From the NCBI GenBank assembly GCA_024734555.1, contig JANPWX010000333.1, positions 1,174,681 to 1,238,680 on the forward strand: a DNA stretch of 64,000 nucleotides, in the 5' to 3' direction. A program made the translations under genes and the position numbers. Of the stretch, positions 46,445 to 61,265 are shown one piece after another. The first letter of the stretch is position 1; each line of letters opens with the position of its first letter. The DNA comes from Trochalopteron elliotii (lineage: Eukaryota; Chordata; Aves; Passeriformes; Leiothrichidae). The notes beneath the pieces are model-generated. The model was not told the origin of the DNA, did not search any database, and was given only the letters and a program-made list of their open reading frames with translations.

Positions 46445-49400
46445 ATTTATCTGAGTAAGCAATATCATTAGCAGAATAAAACAACCTAAAAGGAATATGG
46501 GCCTTTTGTTAAAGTGGAAGACAGAATCTTCTTCGTGAAAAACATCAAAGAAAAGGAACACATGCTCATGTTTAAAAACAGTCTACGCCTAATACAGAAC
46601 ATCAAGATGTTAAAAAGAAAACAAAACCAACACAAACCACCAAAAAAACCCCCTTTGCTTCACAATATTTTCCTTAGAAACAAACTTAGTTTGTTTCCTG
46701 CTGACCAGGAAAGGGCTGCCAGTGCCCATTTAAAGCACTGGCTGTGCAATCCACTGAGAACTCAGATAAGAATTAATACACAGAAATTTCACATTGTCAA
46801 AATTAGGACAAGTGGAAGTTTTTTGAGTGGAAACACTTGCACTGCATCAGTATTAGGCCAGAAGATAAACAGAGGAGTATGCTCCAAAAAGTTAGAAATG
46901 GAAGGGGTTTAAACAGGCATGCCAGTGCCTGCTCTGTTCCTGCTCTGAGCTTTCTCTGGAGGAAAACAAAACAAAACAAAGCAAAACAAAACAGCTTCAT
47001 TTTGCAAAAGCCACGACTGTACAGCTATTTGCAGAGGGAAGTGGTGAGCAGGCAACACCTCCTGTCAGCATCCCCGGGGCTGTGCCTTCAGTACATCAAC
47101 ACTGGCCATGAGATGTCAAGTGAGGGTGTGAAAAAGCCTTTTACCTTCTGGTCTCTAGCTCAGGGCTGCTCCAAGTAGAGCACAGCCAAACTTTCTACTG
47201 GCTGTTGGCGACGTTAGTTAGTTAGTTCGTCCAGTCGCTTGTGGACTACTGTCCATATTAGGAAAAAAACCCCACTTGATGCTGGCACTGGGATCCAGCC
47301 CTATCCACAGACACCAGCAGCACTACAGACTTTTCCTCAGCAGCCAGGTTGAGACACAAGGATCACAGCCATGTCAGTGTGCCCAGGATCCTTAATAAAC
47401 AGAACCACATAAAGCCAAAAACAATTCTGCCATGGCTAATTAAAACATCTCTTGTGCTTGCTCTGTAAGAAAACCCACACAACAACACTTGAGCAACAAA
47501 CACAAAAGTAAAAAAATCCCCTAAACCACCCTGTGGTGAACTTTGCTTCCTTTTCCGAGCGGCGCTGGTGACGTTTGCAGGAGAGCTCGGGAGGGTAAAA
47601 GGGCATCACCACCACGGCAGCTTTTAATTCTGCCAGGCAGATCCCCCAGACCTGTAATGAGTGTCTGCTTCCTACCCACCAGGCCATTAATCACCCAGAC
47701 TCCTAAAAGGTTCAATTCATGTGCCCACTCAGGGAACTCATGAGATGCCTGATAGTCATGTGTCATTCAAGAAGGGAACAAAACTGTATTCTTCTCTGAA
47801 CTGAGGTAGCTCCTATTACCAAGAGACTGTCTCCCCTGGGAGCAACCAGAAGAGAGAAATGAAGGAGAGCTGACTCAAAGCTCTGCCTCACAAAGACACA
47901 TAATTGATGCAGAAGGGAAAGAGAGTTATTAGGAATCCGCCGCTACCCTTATTTTGCCAATAATCTGGGGAATTGGTGAAAGGGTTTTAAAAGTGGTGAA
48001 AAATATCTCCAATTTTTACTAGATAAATCCCAGACAGACAGGCTGCTCTCCAGGAAAGACTGCCCTCCTCCTTGGATAAGAGCTTGGCAAAAGCAAAGGA
48101 GGTTTTTGCCACCTTAAAATTGGACCATTTCTTCTAATGATTAACTTCACTCTTCCAGGGACCTTTTGAGCAGCTGGAGGTGATGCCTGGACTCTTATGC
48201 GTGCTCACAAATCTTTTGCTTCTCTTGATATCCCCTGCTTCAAAATCTCTATCCTTATCTACTGATGCTCTTAAAAGCCTGGGAGATACCAACCTGGGTC
48301 TACGTGAACCAGGGGTAACTGACCCTCCCAGACTGGGCTGAAATGTGACACACAAATATATCATTTGACACTGCCATTTCCTGTACATGACAGCTGGGAA
48401 GAAAAGGGTACGATTAAGGGAAATAGGCACTTTTGCAGCTTGAAAAATAAAGGGTTGTATTGCTCTGCATTTCATAGAAAATTAAGGAAAAATAAACAGG
48501 AAAAATCCTGCCCTCCTGCTGCTTCTTGCTGCTTTTCTTCCTTTAATTACTGCTCTACTAGGTAAACAAATGGATAAAACTGAGAAAAATATAAAAACCT
48601 ATGAGCACCCCAGCAATTGCTTCACATCCTTGTTATTTTCCTGGCAATATCCGTGCCTCAACAGAATGTTATCCACATCCTCTTTTTTCAAATTTTTCCC
48701 CTTACAAAATTCAGCTATGAACTAGAGAGTGCAACTAAGTTTCAGGCAGCCTGGCACATTCACTGCCACTCGATGTTTTTACCTTTCTCACTAGCACCTT
48801 TTGATCTCTCAGGCTTCGGGAACACTAAGCTGAACTGATCTCCTGCTGTAATTCATAATTACCAATTCACAGCTATTTCAGCACTCTGTAGATGCCAGCC
48901 TGCTGCTTGGGTATCAATACAGAATTGAAAAATGCTGAATTTTTTTGGCCAGTTGGGATTTTTTTCAGAATTTTCCCCATTCCTCCACAGTGCTACAAAA
49001 ACCGTGCTCAGCTGCCGCTGTTACCGAGGAGCCAACCTGGATGCTTCGTGCTGCACAGAGCAAAGAGGAGGCTGCTTTCAAAGGGTTTACAGCGTTGAAA
49101 AGGGGGTTATGATACATAAACAGCCCTTTTCAGGTTCAAAAAAAACTTATCTTCCCATTCAGCATCACCATTATCTCTATTGGTATCCTCTGCCTGCAGC
49201 TGCTCCCCAGCAGGCAGATACAAAACGCGGCTCCGCGGGTGATGGCTGTGCTCATCCCTCTCCCCTTGGCAGGAACATGTCACCATGATGACCTTGCTCC
49301 AGCACAAGAGAAAAAACAGCCATGGGCCACAAAAATCAGCCACTGTGGGCCACGGCTTGGTCCCAGCCCAAGGAGGGGGCAGAGCTGCCTGTGTGGGGCT

Positions 49401-52400
49401 AATGGGGCCGTCCCGGTGGCCACCTCCATACCCACAACACAATCTTGGCTATTGTTCTACGGCCATGAAAGATTAGGCTGGATGGTTAAAGTTTCCCACT
49501 CCAAGTGTTGATATGAGGCCCCGTAGTATATTTTGCTCTCGTGGCTCACCTATGGGACCTTCAGCAAAGGAAGTCCATGCTGGGAGTGAATGTAAAATAT
49601 GGGATCGTGCAGGCTGGAGAGAAAGTCTTAACCAGAGTGTTTGAATTAAAGTGTTTCACCAGCAATCCTTCATTAAGCCTTTGCTCCAGGTTCTCTTACA
49701 AACTACTAGCAACGTACATTCCCTTCAAAATCATCCTGATGTCCTTCAATAAAACTAAAAAGCCTCTTGTCCACCATCTGGATTTTACAGACAGGGCAAT
49801 GAAAACACAGAGATGAGATGAATTCAACACTGAATACAAACAATACTCATGAACTACAAACAGACAAGTTGTTCTGAACATTTAGAAGTTGAATTAGATG
49901 CACTTGCTTACTACCACAACTAAAACCCTTTCTGGTCCTCTCTTCAATACAATCAGTGAATTTACAAATTGGTAAACCCTCATGTTCAATTTTTTGTGCT
50001 GAAAACAAAACAGAAAATGATCCTTTTAATCTTCAAACAACCTTAAGACAGAAACACTTCACTATTTCCCTGTCTGATGGGGAAACATGCCAAAATACCA
50101 ACATCCCTGGCTGAAGCTTATCTGCACTGCAGTTTAACACTACACACAAGTCCTCCAGACCATCACACGCAAAGAGAGATCTCACAATAAAATCCCAGCC
50201 TGAAATACTCCCCAGACACTGGAAAAGTTCAGGTCCAGATCCACATCCAGGTTTTTTATCTCAGGTTTATATCTAAACCAAATATAAGGATTCTCTTGAC
50301 TTCTTCCACAGAATAGTCTTTTAAGACATAAGACTCCAGAACCAATAAAAAAGGTAATTTAACAATATCTCTAGTGTGTCACCAATCATTTAAAGGGCCT
50401 TGAGGCTGCTGCATTCCCACTACAGTACAGCAGCTTTCCCACCCTGCTGGTTTTCAATTGACACCCTCTGTGTTGATATTTTTTTTCCAAGTTAAGCCTG
50501 ATGGCATTTTTTAAGCTTCCCCTCACAGCTGATGTCCTCGGCTTGTGCCACCGCTGGGTCCCAGCAGTGCTGCCAGGTCAGTGCCAGGCAGGGCACAGCT
50601 CTGCTGGAACCCACAGTGGTGGGACCAGGGGTCTTCTCCTCCCTATCCCCCATGGAACAAGGTCCAGGAGAATATGAGAAACTTAACTTTCAGACAAGAA
50701 ATCAAAAGGCAAAATAAGATTTTTAAAAAACCTGAAAAAGAAACCCCTATGAGGAGGTTGTTGATCAGGATCTCATAGCAACCACTAGCTCCAGAAACTT
50801 GCCAGTGTATCCATCACTTACTGAACAATCTGCTATTTTTTTGGCAAAAGGCAACAAAAAATGACCCTTGTGTACATTTTGCTGGTCTGAGCCCGAAGAC
50901 TGCTTGGAAGACGGAATATCTGAGACAAGGGAAACACTCCCCTCATCTTCACTTGGCATGAGTGCGATTGTCATCAATTCATTCTCATTTTCAGAAATCC
51001 TGGGCACAGCTCAAAGGCCAGGAACTGTTGGCAGACAGAGCTGCAGCCTGAGGCACCACCAGCCTGTGCCACCACAGCCTCCCAACCAGCTCCTGCACTG
51101 AGGTGAGCACAAGACAGGCACATCTACTCCTGAACACCTACAACCTCTAATAATTTTGCAGAGCTCATTGCTCCATCAAACACAGCATCCTGGCTTCCCA
51201 CCTCAGTTTCTGATGCAGAGCAGCAAGGAGTGTTATTAACAGAAAAGGGTGGAACACCACCACTTAAAATGCACTTACCTACTGCAAGTGAAATTAACAG
51301 TCATAAAAAAAAAAAAAAAAAAAAAAAAGGAAAAGAAATTCTTCAAGAAGTTTTCCATTGCAAATACCTAAATACCTAAAGCATACCCCACTACCAGAGT
51401 CAGAAGGAAGTTTTCAAATGGACAACTGCTAAATGAATATATCTGCTAAAGGAATCAGGGGTTTTCGTGCACTCCAAGGTTATGTGTTTAGCAGGCTTTG
51501 ATACTTCAATGAAAAATTGAGGTGGCAATGATTTGCAGACTAAATTAATGTTAAATACTTCAAAGAACTGGACAAACAAGTCAGCAGCAAAAATTTTATA
51601 GGTTCACTTCCTTCAAGGGAACTTAAAGAGCCAGCATTTTATTGCTGCGAATTCTAGTCACTCCTTTTACCCCTCAGCATCTGTTTGAAATATGTAGTAG
51701 ACAATTGCTTTTTTGGCTCTGACTCAGGTGGTTGAAATACAGGACAAACAGACTACTGTATATAAGCTTTCCTCCAGCAATGAAAATTTTTATTAACTCT
51801 CTTGCATAGCAAACTCGGCTGCCTAGCTTCCAATCCCTATAGAATCATCAAGGAATGTGGCTACTTATTAATTCCGGTGGTCAAGCACAGGGTGGATATG
51901 TTGAGACTTGTCTGCAATATGTAACCTCACATTTCAAAAAAATAAGAGGAATAAAAGAAAGCTACAGAGGGAAGGAAAAACATAAATGAGTTCTGTTTAG
52001 TTCATCATTCATAAGTGTAAAATTCCAAGCTAAATACTAGCTCTGTACATAAATATGTCAACCCTGTCAGACTTTCCAGCCAAAGAAAACAAGGCCCACG
52101 GTGGTGGGATTCAGAATTACCCTCAGAGCCATGAACCTGCCCCACCTTCCACTGCTGTGTCAAATTCAGGAGTTTTCTCACACTGGTGCTTCGTAAAAAC
52201 CCCTGGCAGACAATGCCTAAAAATTACTCTTCTCACCCCACCCAGCTGAAGGACTGGGAAAAAGGAAAGAACAAGGACAGAGGACATAACAAAGAAAGGA
52301 AGGTTCTTGTTCCCCAGGAGACTTTATTTAGAATGATCATGGCCACTTGAAAGTCCTACATTTCATTGCTTCTGCATCCTCCACACTGCTTGTGTAATGG

Positions 52401-54623
52401 TGACCACTTCTGCAAAGCTTTTGATCCCTGAGAAGTGCTGTGAGGTGTTTTCCAGCATTTGGATAAAACTCCCTCTTCAAGTTGTGGTTACAGGCCAATT
52501 TGAGCCAACCTGAGGCTGTTGTGGTGCTTTCAGCCTTCTGTTGTGTTTCCAATGTCATAAATACTTAATAGCAGTGGTCAACATTTAAAAATAAACACTT
52601 GCCACGTATTTTCTACACAGAACAACTCCAACTGTCTGAAATCTGGAGATATTATCGGTGTTTGCCTTTTTAGCCAGTATTTAACACACAGATTGTTAAA
52701 TAGCTGGACTTTACTCAAAGCTCCCCTTGAGCTGTGTTATATTGTTTGGGAAAGGCCACAGTCCACAGCTAGCTGTCAATTTGCTCCAGCTAATTTCCAA
52801 ACCCACAAATCCAACAGTCTTTCCACCAATGCCATAAATCAGAGAACGATTGCTACATGAAGAGTGCGAAGAGCCATCAAGGGCTGCCTATAGCCCAGAC
52901 CTCTCTATTATGACATGTCCCATGAGGCTGAATCTCCCTAGTCTGATCCAGCACAACCTGAAGCAAAGTCCTTCCATAATTTTCTGGTCATCAAACCCTA
53001 CAGGTATCCATTTGACTTTGGTGTTTCTTCCAGTTTCTCCAGAGAAAGCACAGAGGAAGATGCTCCTCATCCCTTTACTACAACTGCAGCTGGTGGGTGA
53101 GAAGAAGGGGACTCTTATTTCTTCCATTTCTTAGTGCCAGTACAAAGCAGGGTTTCCCTTCCAGCTTTCAGCTCCTGCTCTCTGTCTTCCTGGGAGCAGA
53201 GGCTCTCCAGCACCTCTGTTCATCTGGCGAGCAGTCCCGGTGCTGCAGAATGTCAGCTCACGCAGGGAGCACCCACCCCTCCAGCAGCCCCCTCACAGAC
53301 AGATATGATTACAAGCATCACATGTGGCTCTCCCAGATGGTGGCCAAAAAGCACAGATCCCTGCCCTGAGGCTTGTTTGTGCATGGACAGTGAGGGTCCT
53401 GACAGCTCTGAGCACACTGGGTACCTGGGCCACCATCCACCTCCAGCTCCCAGCTGTGGCCACCAGCCCACAGAACTGTGCCCAGGCTCCCTGGGCAGCT
53501 CATCAGGAAGCACTGAAGGTGTGCAGCCTCACAGATACGTGACCACTGCAACTCACCCGTGTCCAATTTCTTAGAAAGGAATTGTTCAAAGCCCCAATCC
53601 GCTTTGGACCAAAAAAGGTAAAGCCCTGTGACCCTCAGGACAGAGCCTCAAACCCCCTCTCCAAACAAAGCCTGCCACACACAGGCTCTAACAGGGAAGT
53701 AATTTTGGTGCACAGCCACACCAGACTTTTCTATGTCTTCCAAGTCATTCTGAGTGCAAAAGAAAAAGCATCTTCTCCATAAAAAGACAGGTGTTAGATG
53801 AAAAAAATGCAGATTCCCAAGGAAATCTTGGAAAATGAAATACACAATCACAATGGAAAAGGGTATTCATACCATTTGTTGAATTTTCCTTCAACCATTT
53901 ATCCAAAAGCATTTATCCAAAACAGCCAGCAAATCATGGCAGTATCATACAATAACGGCACTCCAGGCAAGCACTTGAAAGCTGCACCCAGAGTAAACCC
54001 AGAGTAAATGCTGTATCCTCCTCAGTAATTAATATCTGGCCTTTTGTCACCATGTAAGTAAGGAAAAGAAGCAAAGTACCTGATCATACAGATTGCAACC
54101 TTCTCCAATATATGGAATGCCAGAAAATCCAGAGAGAGACAATTATAGTTTAGAGAGCCCAGTCAACCATTTATTCCTTTCCATGCTGTACTTGGGAGTG
54201 ACACATATACCAAAACCATAGCCAGATATAACTGGTCCTAGATGCAGAAGAATACTGAAATAGGTAAACAGGCAGTATTTTCTGCTTAAACTGGTTTATG
54301 CAGTAGCATGGCATGGCCTGAGAGGTCTTCAGTCACCACAACAGGGCTCTGGATCTCTCCAGCCCCTCACACTTCCAAGGTGACTGAAGCAATCATATAA
54401 GTGCTTTACAGAAAGGTGTTTTATCTGTGTCTTAGGCAAATGAAGCACTAAATAGAAGTACCAGATTAAACACCACACATAAATCTCATAATAAACTGTA
54501 AAAACAGTTAAAGGCAAAAGCATTGCAATGAACTGCTCCTGCAATTGCCTGATCTTGCAGCCCTGAGCCTAAGGATTTGCTTCAGTGCTGTCTTACCCAG
54601 TTACACAAGGTGTAACAGGACCA
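46443..54623. other. Intronic stretch without recognised genes
   Basis: Contains a TTAG repeat at about 47214-47227, a possible degraded MIR core on the minus strand at 49773-49816 (GATTTTACAGACAGGGCAAT), and an A24 run at 51305-51328. Open frames are short and featureless. Confidence 0.45.
51305..51328. repeat. A24 homopolymer tract
   Basis: Twenty-four consecutive A on the plus strand, followed by GGAAAAG. No recognised retroelement precedes it, so it is treated as a simple repeat. Confidence 0.95.
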
Positions 54624-54690
54624 GAAAATCACAGACTACCCTGAGCTGGAAGGGACCCACAGGGATCAAACACCTGTTCCTGCACAGGAA
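54624..54690 (-). mobile_element. CR1 LINE 3'-end fragment, short
   Basis: AAAATCACAGACTACCCTGA and GCTGGAAGGGACCCACAGGG, then ATCAAACACCTG, match the avian CR1 3' end read in reverse complement (GAGTTGGAAGGGACCCACAA). The rest is lost. Confidence 0.75.
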
Positions 54691-57600
54691 GGTGTGCAGG
54701 AGAAACCTGAGGGTGAGATGCTGCAGGACCACAACAAGCTTTGCCTGGCAAATGCTCATTGTGGCTTTAACACCTTGTGCTTGCCGAGTACCACGCTGAG
54801 AAGGAGACGGGGCAGGTGACCACACCTTGCTGGGGTAACACTTTGGTGAAGGTGCCCTGAGAGGCTTCTGTCACCCCATCTTGTAGAGACAAACCTGGAG
54901 CAGTGCAGGACAAAGGACACACCAGGCTGGAGATGGACTGACTAGTTCTATCAGCAATATGTCATACCCACACTTGTGAGGGAACACTGATCTTCAGAAT
55001 TTCTTAAAATTGTGCTAAGGCAGTTATTTTCTAGCCCAAAAGTACCTCTGGAAAAACACAGCAGAAATCCTGCCTGATTCGCTCATATTCCATTTTCTGG
55101 ATAAAAATATGGCCTTTTAATTAAAATGTTGCCACCTGTCATCTTTTACCTTTTTTTTCTTTGTTTTTTTGGTGCCTTCACTCTTAATTGTCATTTAAGA
55201 TTCAATTTCAACTCCCAGAATAAAGCTGGATCCTGCAGCTTGCATTTGTGATGCTCAGCCCAACAGTTCTAGGAGCTGCCGAAGCAGCAAATCACCTTAG
55301 ATACATGCATAACTTAATAACATTTATCTGATAAAATGCCACCTTCTTACAGGACACCCCAAATAACATGTTTTCCCTGGAATATCCAGAGTCTGATCCA
55401 TCTGTTTTACCCCTGCCTTATGCTGGCTTAGCACCACTGGAAAACAGCAGCAGTGTTACACAGATGTAAAGCTGAAATAAATCCAGGGAGACACGGACAC
55501 ACTGCAAGCACACCAAAATTAATGTGCTTTTCACTGCTCTTCGTGTACAAACACACAGGGAAAAGGGAGGAATAAAAATTTTTTTCTTTTCCTCCCCGCT
55601 TTTCGCAAGTTCCTGGCTATCATTCTGAAATGTAGATATTCCCATCATGCCTCGGTGTTTTTCAGCCCCATGATGCCCTCACTTTTGATTGTATAGATGA
55701 AGTTGAAGTGCACAGGGTATTTACTGATCCAGTTATCTTGTTCTGTGACAGGCAGAATCAATCAATCAAGGGGCCAGCTTTATGCTTACGTATTCCAGGC
55801 ACATCTCCGCACTTCAGGATACGAGATCACAGTGTTATCCAGCCAAATTTGATCAACAAATGCAGTTCCCCTGTGCCACAGCAATCTCAGATGAAGATGT
55901 TATTATGTGGAACTGAGCAAAGTGATAAAGACAGTACAGAAAAGGGAGGAAAAGTCAAGCTGGACCTTTCTGACAGCCTCTATATACTATGGCTGCAGCA
56001 TCCCTCTTTCCAAGGCTAACAAAAACAGCACATTCCCAAGAAGCTGTTGCAAAATGCTTTCTGGCCACCCTGTATCTGTTGGTACTTAATGAAAGAAACG
56101 TTATGCCACAGAGTTTGCTAACATATTTTTAAATGTTGGACAACAGATTACACCCCTTGCCACTGTATTTATGGAGATATTTATAACACAGGGTCACACG
56201 CTGCATTTTTCATCACTCTGTGGAGAACAAGCATATCAAAACCCGAAAGTCCAAAAATGTATTTTAAAATCACAGCTGGCTTAAGCAACCTTTAAGTATT
56301 TTTATTTTAAATCCCAGCTACAAGAAGATGTAGTTTAATGTGTAAATGTTGAAATCTGTCTCAAGGAGAGTTGACATGATGCTTTTATTTTGCCAATAGC
56401 TTTTCACTTTGCTATTGCCCTACAGTTTTTTTTTTTACATTATTTAATCCGAAATACCATCTTTTTGATTCTACCTTTCTTTGCATTTTAAATCTTTAAT
56501 GGGAGCCTTTGGCGGTCCATGGGCACAATTATTAGATATCTGCTGAGAGAAATTGAAAAATTAATAATACTTTCCATTTTATATTTCGGTACTATACATA
56601 AAAATTATCTGGTCTTAAAGCTGCATTCTGTGGTCTGTTGATATGCTCTCCCCAACATGGTAAATACTATGCAAGAATCCATGTATCTCATATTCAGATC
56701 TCTCCAGCTAAACAGATATATGGAGAATGCCCTGTTCTCTTTTCAAGTGCAAAATTTATTTCAGATCATTTTTCAATTAAAAGGCATCTGCTGCTATTTC
56801 TTCTGTTATGGACTGCCTAAAAAATCACTGTAAAAAGTACTCTAGACTAATCATATGGATGATACTGAAGTTGTTTATTACCCTTTTATGGACTTGGGTA
56901 CTTAAATTACAGTTTTTCACAACTGTATGCAAAATGTGTAACATAATCTTTATGCAGTTTATTATAGAAACTGATATATGCATTAATCTGACCTTTGTCT
57001 AAATAGACCCTTAACCACAGGGAAAAAAAATCCAAAGGCATCTATCAGCATGTGAGCAGTATCAAAACTGCTAAATCTATTAACTTTGTTTTCCTTTCAC
57101 TATTATTAAACTGGAAAGCAAAATTCAGCTGGAAAATTATGCCATTTGGGTTCTCTTGTCATCATGTAGTAACTATGAGAAATATATGTGGAATAGCCAA
57201 ATGGCCAATAGACAAAACACCCACTCCAAGTGACGTACTGTTTTCCATACCACTCAGACAAAATCAAAACAACAGAGCTGTTGCAAACAAAAACAAAATA
57301 ACATTTCCCATAAGCATTCCAGACAGAGAAAATTTACAGGAAAAGAAAGCTGGGAAAAGACCCAGAGTGATGTGAGTGTTTGTACCTCCAGTCATAAAAC
57401 CCGCTTCTGGTCGAGCTGGTAAACAACAGTTTAACATTAAAAACACATAAAGGCTCACCATCGATTAATTGTCAAACTTTGGAGTTAAAGATTTACAGCA
57501 GCTGAAGGGCTGCTGGTGCTGCTGCCCTGGGCCAGGGGGGGTTGGATGCTCATCCCTCCTGCCCTGCACTGGGGCAGACAGAGCCAAAGAACTTCATTTC

Positions 57601-57739
57601 ATTCAGAAAACAGCAGGATCCGGCATGGAGAAAAGCTCCAGTGCTAAAGCAAGGAGGGGAAAGTAAACAATCAGGTTGATTGCTTCAGAGCAGTGTGTTC
57701 TGCAGAGCTTAAAAAAAAAAAAAAAAAAAAAGAAAACCC
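54691..57739. other. Intronic stretch without recognised genes
   Basis: AT-rich. 56470-56620 is repeat-free and may be conserved. An A21 run is at 57711-57731. No exon recognised. Confidence 0.5.
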
Positions 57740-58240
57740 AGCTTTTTTTCTTTCCGGAAAGTCCTTCCAACTCTCAGTGCAGCCTGGCGGAATAACAACT
57801 TTAAAAAGTGAATATGTCGCTTTTTTATAGCTGACTCACATTTATATAACTTTGTTAATGCATCTGCTCCCTGGAAGTTACAGTATCTGTGTTCAGCTGC
57901 GATACCTGCCCATAAATCGTGGCAGCACTGCGAGTATCAACAGCTGCATTTTACTATTTCAGCCCGTCAGTTTACACTGTCTCCATCACGGCAAATTCCT
58001 GTCAGCTGCACTCTCGCTAACACAATTCCTATGTTTTGCCTGGCAGTAAATGGACGCTCCTGCCCCAGCATCATCTAAACAACTCTGTTAACATTTGCCC
58101 CCGAGCGTCTCTCTCTTTGTCCAGTCCCTGTCTTCTAACAGATGTCATCCAAGTCTAATCAAGCATAAAATGGTCATAAATATTTCTTTCTGGTAGATTT
58201 CACATTCGCATTTCATGCAGGGACATGATATTTTTCTGCT
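57740..58240. promoter_or_regulatory. Candidate conserved non-coding block
   Basis: Repeat-free, with CpGs kept in AT-rich context (CTGGCGGAATAAC, ATATGTCGC, GCTGCGATACC, AAATCGTGGC, CCGAGCGTC) and motifs such as AGCTGACTCAC and CATAAATATTTC. This is the most enhancer-like texture in the distal part of the window, but the case rests on appearance. Confidence 0.33.
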
Positions 58241-60865
58241 ACCTCCAGGGAGTACCTAATGCAAAAACCAGTTACTTACATTCAAGGCTCATGTTCTTTT
58301 AGTAAAATGCAGCACATGCTCTCAGTTCAAAGACATAAAAAGGTGCAAGACTTTATCTTCTTTTGTTTAACTGCACCCTTTTTTTTAATAATGTGTGCCA
58401 CAGCCTTCATCTAGGTATGACATTGTCCTTTGCTTACCAGGCAATCACACAATGCTGAATTTTGACCCTGCCACTCTCCCAAGCACAAACATTTTTGAAT
58501 TTCCTACTCCCATCCCTTAATTATTCCACAAAATATGGATTTTTTTTTTCCTCAGCTGTTTCATTTGCCAAGCTATTTAAAGAATTCATATGAAAAAGGC
58601 ACTTTCACTATTTTGGTTCTTTTATGCAAAATTTTGCAACCTACCTCATCTTCTTTCATTAAAAACAGTTAAATGATTCTAGGATACAAATTTAAGGCTC
58701 ATGCCTATTTAACAGTTGATAATCACAAGATATAAGCAATTTCCAGTGCTTAAACTTTGAAACTATTTTCAAGATAATTAGTTCTTCTTGATGTTAGAAT
58801 CATCAGAAAAATTATATTTACTCTTGGTAAACTTGGTAAATAATATGTCAGACTGGAAAATAAAACTAACCTCAGATTATTCATAAAGCCGTGTGTCTTA
58901 TCATTTTTTCCCCTTTATGTTTGGCAGAGCAGAAATATGCCACAGCTATTTAAAGTGAACCACACAACACTTAAGGATATAGATCACAACAGTGAAGCTG
59001 TTTTTCCTCTTCCTTCTCCACTGAGCCTAATATTTGATTACTGTTAGTCAAATCAAGCTTTCAGGCAAATAATCTCCATTTCTTAAGTTAATGAGATGTG
59101 GTCATGTTGACAACAGCTTGCAGAAACTTTTAATTCCAATTCCTGCAGGCTGTGCTGGCCTCTTTTACAGCAACCACGGTATGAATGAGTCAAATTTGCC
59201 AAAATGGCTTATGTAGACAAGTGCACACTTTAAAGAGGCACTAATTAAAAATACCCACTGGTATCATAATTTAAATACCATGAAAATAAACTGTAAAAGT
59301 AGCTCAGCTACAATCTTACGACTTTCCTTAGAGCTCGTTTACTTTAACTAGATGATGTTTTATTGCAGATGTATTCCTAGCTAAAAACAATTTTACGTCT
59401 TGGAGGAATTCAAGATTTTGATATAATTAAACAATTTATGTTAATATTTGTTTCACATAAGCTATTAAGCAAGCCCCCCAGAACAAGTGCTAATTGAGAA
59501 AGATGCAAAGAAGTAGACTGCTGAAGTAAGCAGCAAATGTATACTGTGGATTTACTGCTCTATCTGCAACTTCCCCCATCATTACAGCCCTCTTTCTCCC
59601 TCTCACTCTCTGCTATAAGGCTCCCAGCCGTACTGAATCCCATTAAAACACTCTCATTGGATGCTGTTACCTACTGCTTTCCTCAAAAAAGGAAGAAAAG
59701 GAGAAGGGAGAAGGAGAGGTGGAGCTTGGTATTATTCTCGATGCACTTCCCTGGCCACAACTTCTCCAAAATCCCTTTTGTCTTCCTGGTTTTTTGGCAG
59801 GGAATGAGAGCAGCACAGCTGTAGTCTAACAAAAGCAGACACGAGACCAAAAATAAAATAAAAAAAAGTTGGTGCTGAGAGGGTTAAACCCATTTAAGGG
59901 GTTAAATATGCAATTACCACTGACTAAAACCAGAGAGACATATAGATAAATAGAAGAAATGAAGTCCCCAGGTTCCATTCAGAAGCCTTCATCACATTAC
60001 TACCAGACAGAAAACTCTTTAAGTACCATTTTCAGATGTTAAATCATTGTTCGTGCAGCACATATTCTCACTATTCCTGGGGGAACAATATCTGAAGACA
60101 GCGTGCTAACAAATGCAATCCAGTAAACAGGCATTTTTCCTCTTGTTGTTAGTACCTTTGTGTTCCAGCTCCCAGCTCTGTCATCCATGCCTTCTCTCTG
60201 CTTTGAAGTTAAAGTACTGAATGAGCGTTGTCATCTATTATCCAGAGTGTGCATGTAGATTATAAATAAGAAATAAAAGTGACTTTCAGTACACTGCTTT
60301 TGCATTAGCAAGTTGCCTTCTCTGTTACCTCCTCTGTCCTTCATACTTTGCTACCAACATTATATTAAAAATATGACTTTAAGTGTTTCTTCCAGAATGC
60401 TATAAAATATGTACACAGCAGAGACGAAAGTTTTATTGAAACAAACAAGTCCAGCAGTTTAACCTGGTTCATGAGTTCAGCTTCAACAGACTGTTTAACC
60501 CTTGTCTGCAGATGTCCTTCAGGTCCCCGACACATTAATTGCATCCCCAGCTTCTTTTGCATGCACACTACTGAGCACAGAGCTATTAATTACACTGGAG
60601 TTTTATTTACAGAAAGAGCCTTTTCCACTATTGATCAATTATTTATTAATATTTTCTGGTGTAATGATTTTTCATTTTTAAGGCTACAAATAAACACTTT
60701 TCCTAAAAGTAACAGCACTGACCTATTTCAACTGCATCTGCTTGTACCTGGTAAGCAAACTCATCTCCATGAACAGAACTATGAGACTTAGAAACATTTG
60801 CTTCATCTGAAGGAAGACGTGAGCACAATCTGTACTTTAAGTGATTGATCAATCCCTTTAATCTT
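58241..60865. other. Intronic stretch without recognised genes
   Basis: AT-rich, with short T-runs (58381-58387, 58541-58550). No repeat family or exon recognised. Confidence 0.5.
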
Positions 60866-60945
60866 CATAGAATCCTAGAATGGTTTAGGTTGGAAGATGA
60901 TCTACTTCATATCCCCCTGCTATGGGCAGGGACACCTTCCACTTC
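60866..60945 (-). mobile_element. CR1 LINE 3'-end fragment
   Basis: CATAGAATCCTAGAATGGTT, TAGGTTGGAAGATGATCTAC and TGCTATGGGCAGGGACACCT match the avian CR1 3' end in reverse complement. Truncated soon after CTTCCACTT. Confidence 0.9.
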
Positions 60946-61265
60946 TCTCTGCTTCCAGCTGGCTTCCACAAACACCACTTTAGGTGTCTTAATCCACACA
61001 TGCTGCCTAAATTAGGGGGTCTTAGGAAGGAAGGAGAAAGGTGTTTGAGGCCCTGAGGGGTGGTGGGCAGCAAGGATGTGAGTAGAGATCTTTGTCTTGG
61101 CCCTGCAGCAGTGGGGAATGCCCTGGGCCACCTCTGGGCAGGGACACAGTGGTCTCAGGTCTCACACATCATCTGCCCAGATGTGCCGCTGCAAAACTTC
61201 TGGGGAAATCCAAGCAGAACCAAACCTAGCAGAGCCCAAAGCCAGCACTGCATGACAAGCTGGAA

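Noticed and set aside
49773..49816. Reverse-oriented MIR core
   Set aside because: GATTTTACAGACAGGGCAATGA is suggestive, but the match is too short to list as an element on its own.
51305..51328. A24 tract as the tail of a processed retrocopy
   Set aside because: The sequence before it has no recognisable open frame or gene homology and no target-site duplication was seen, so it is treated as a simple repeat.
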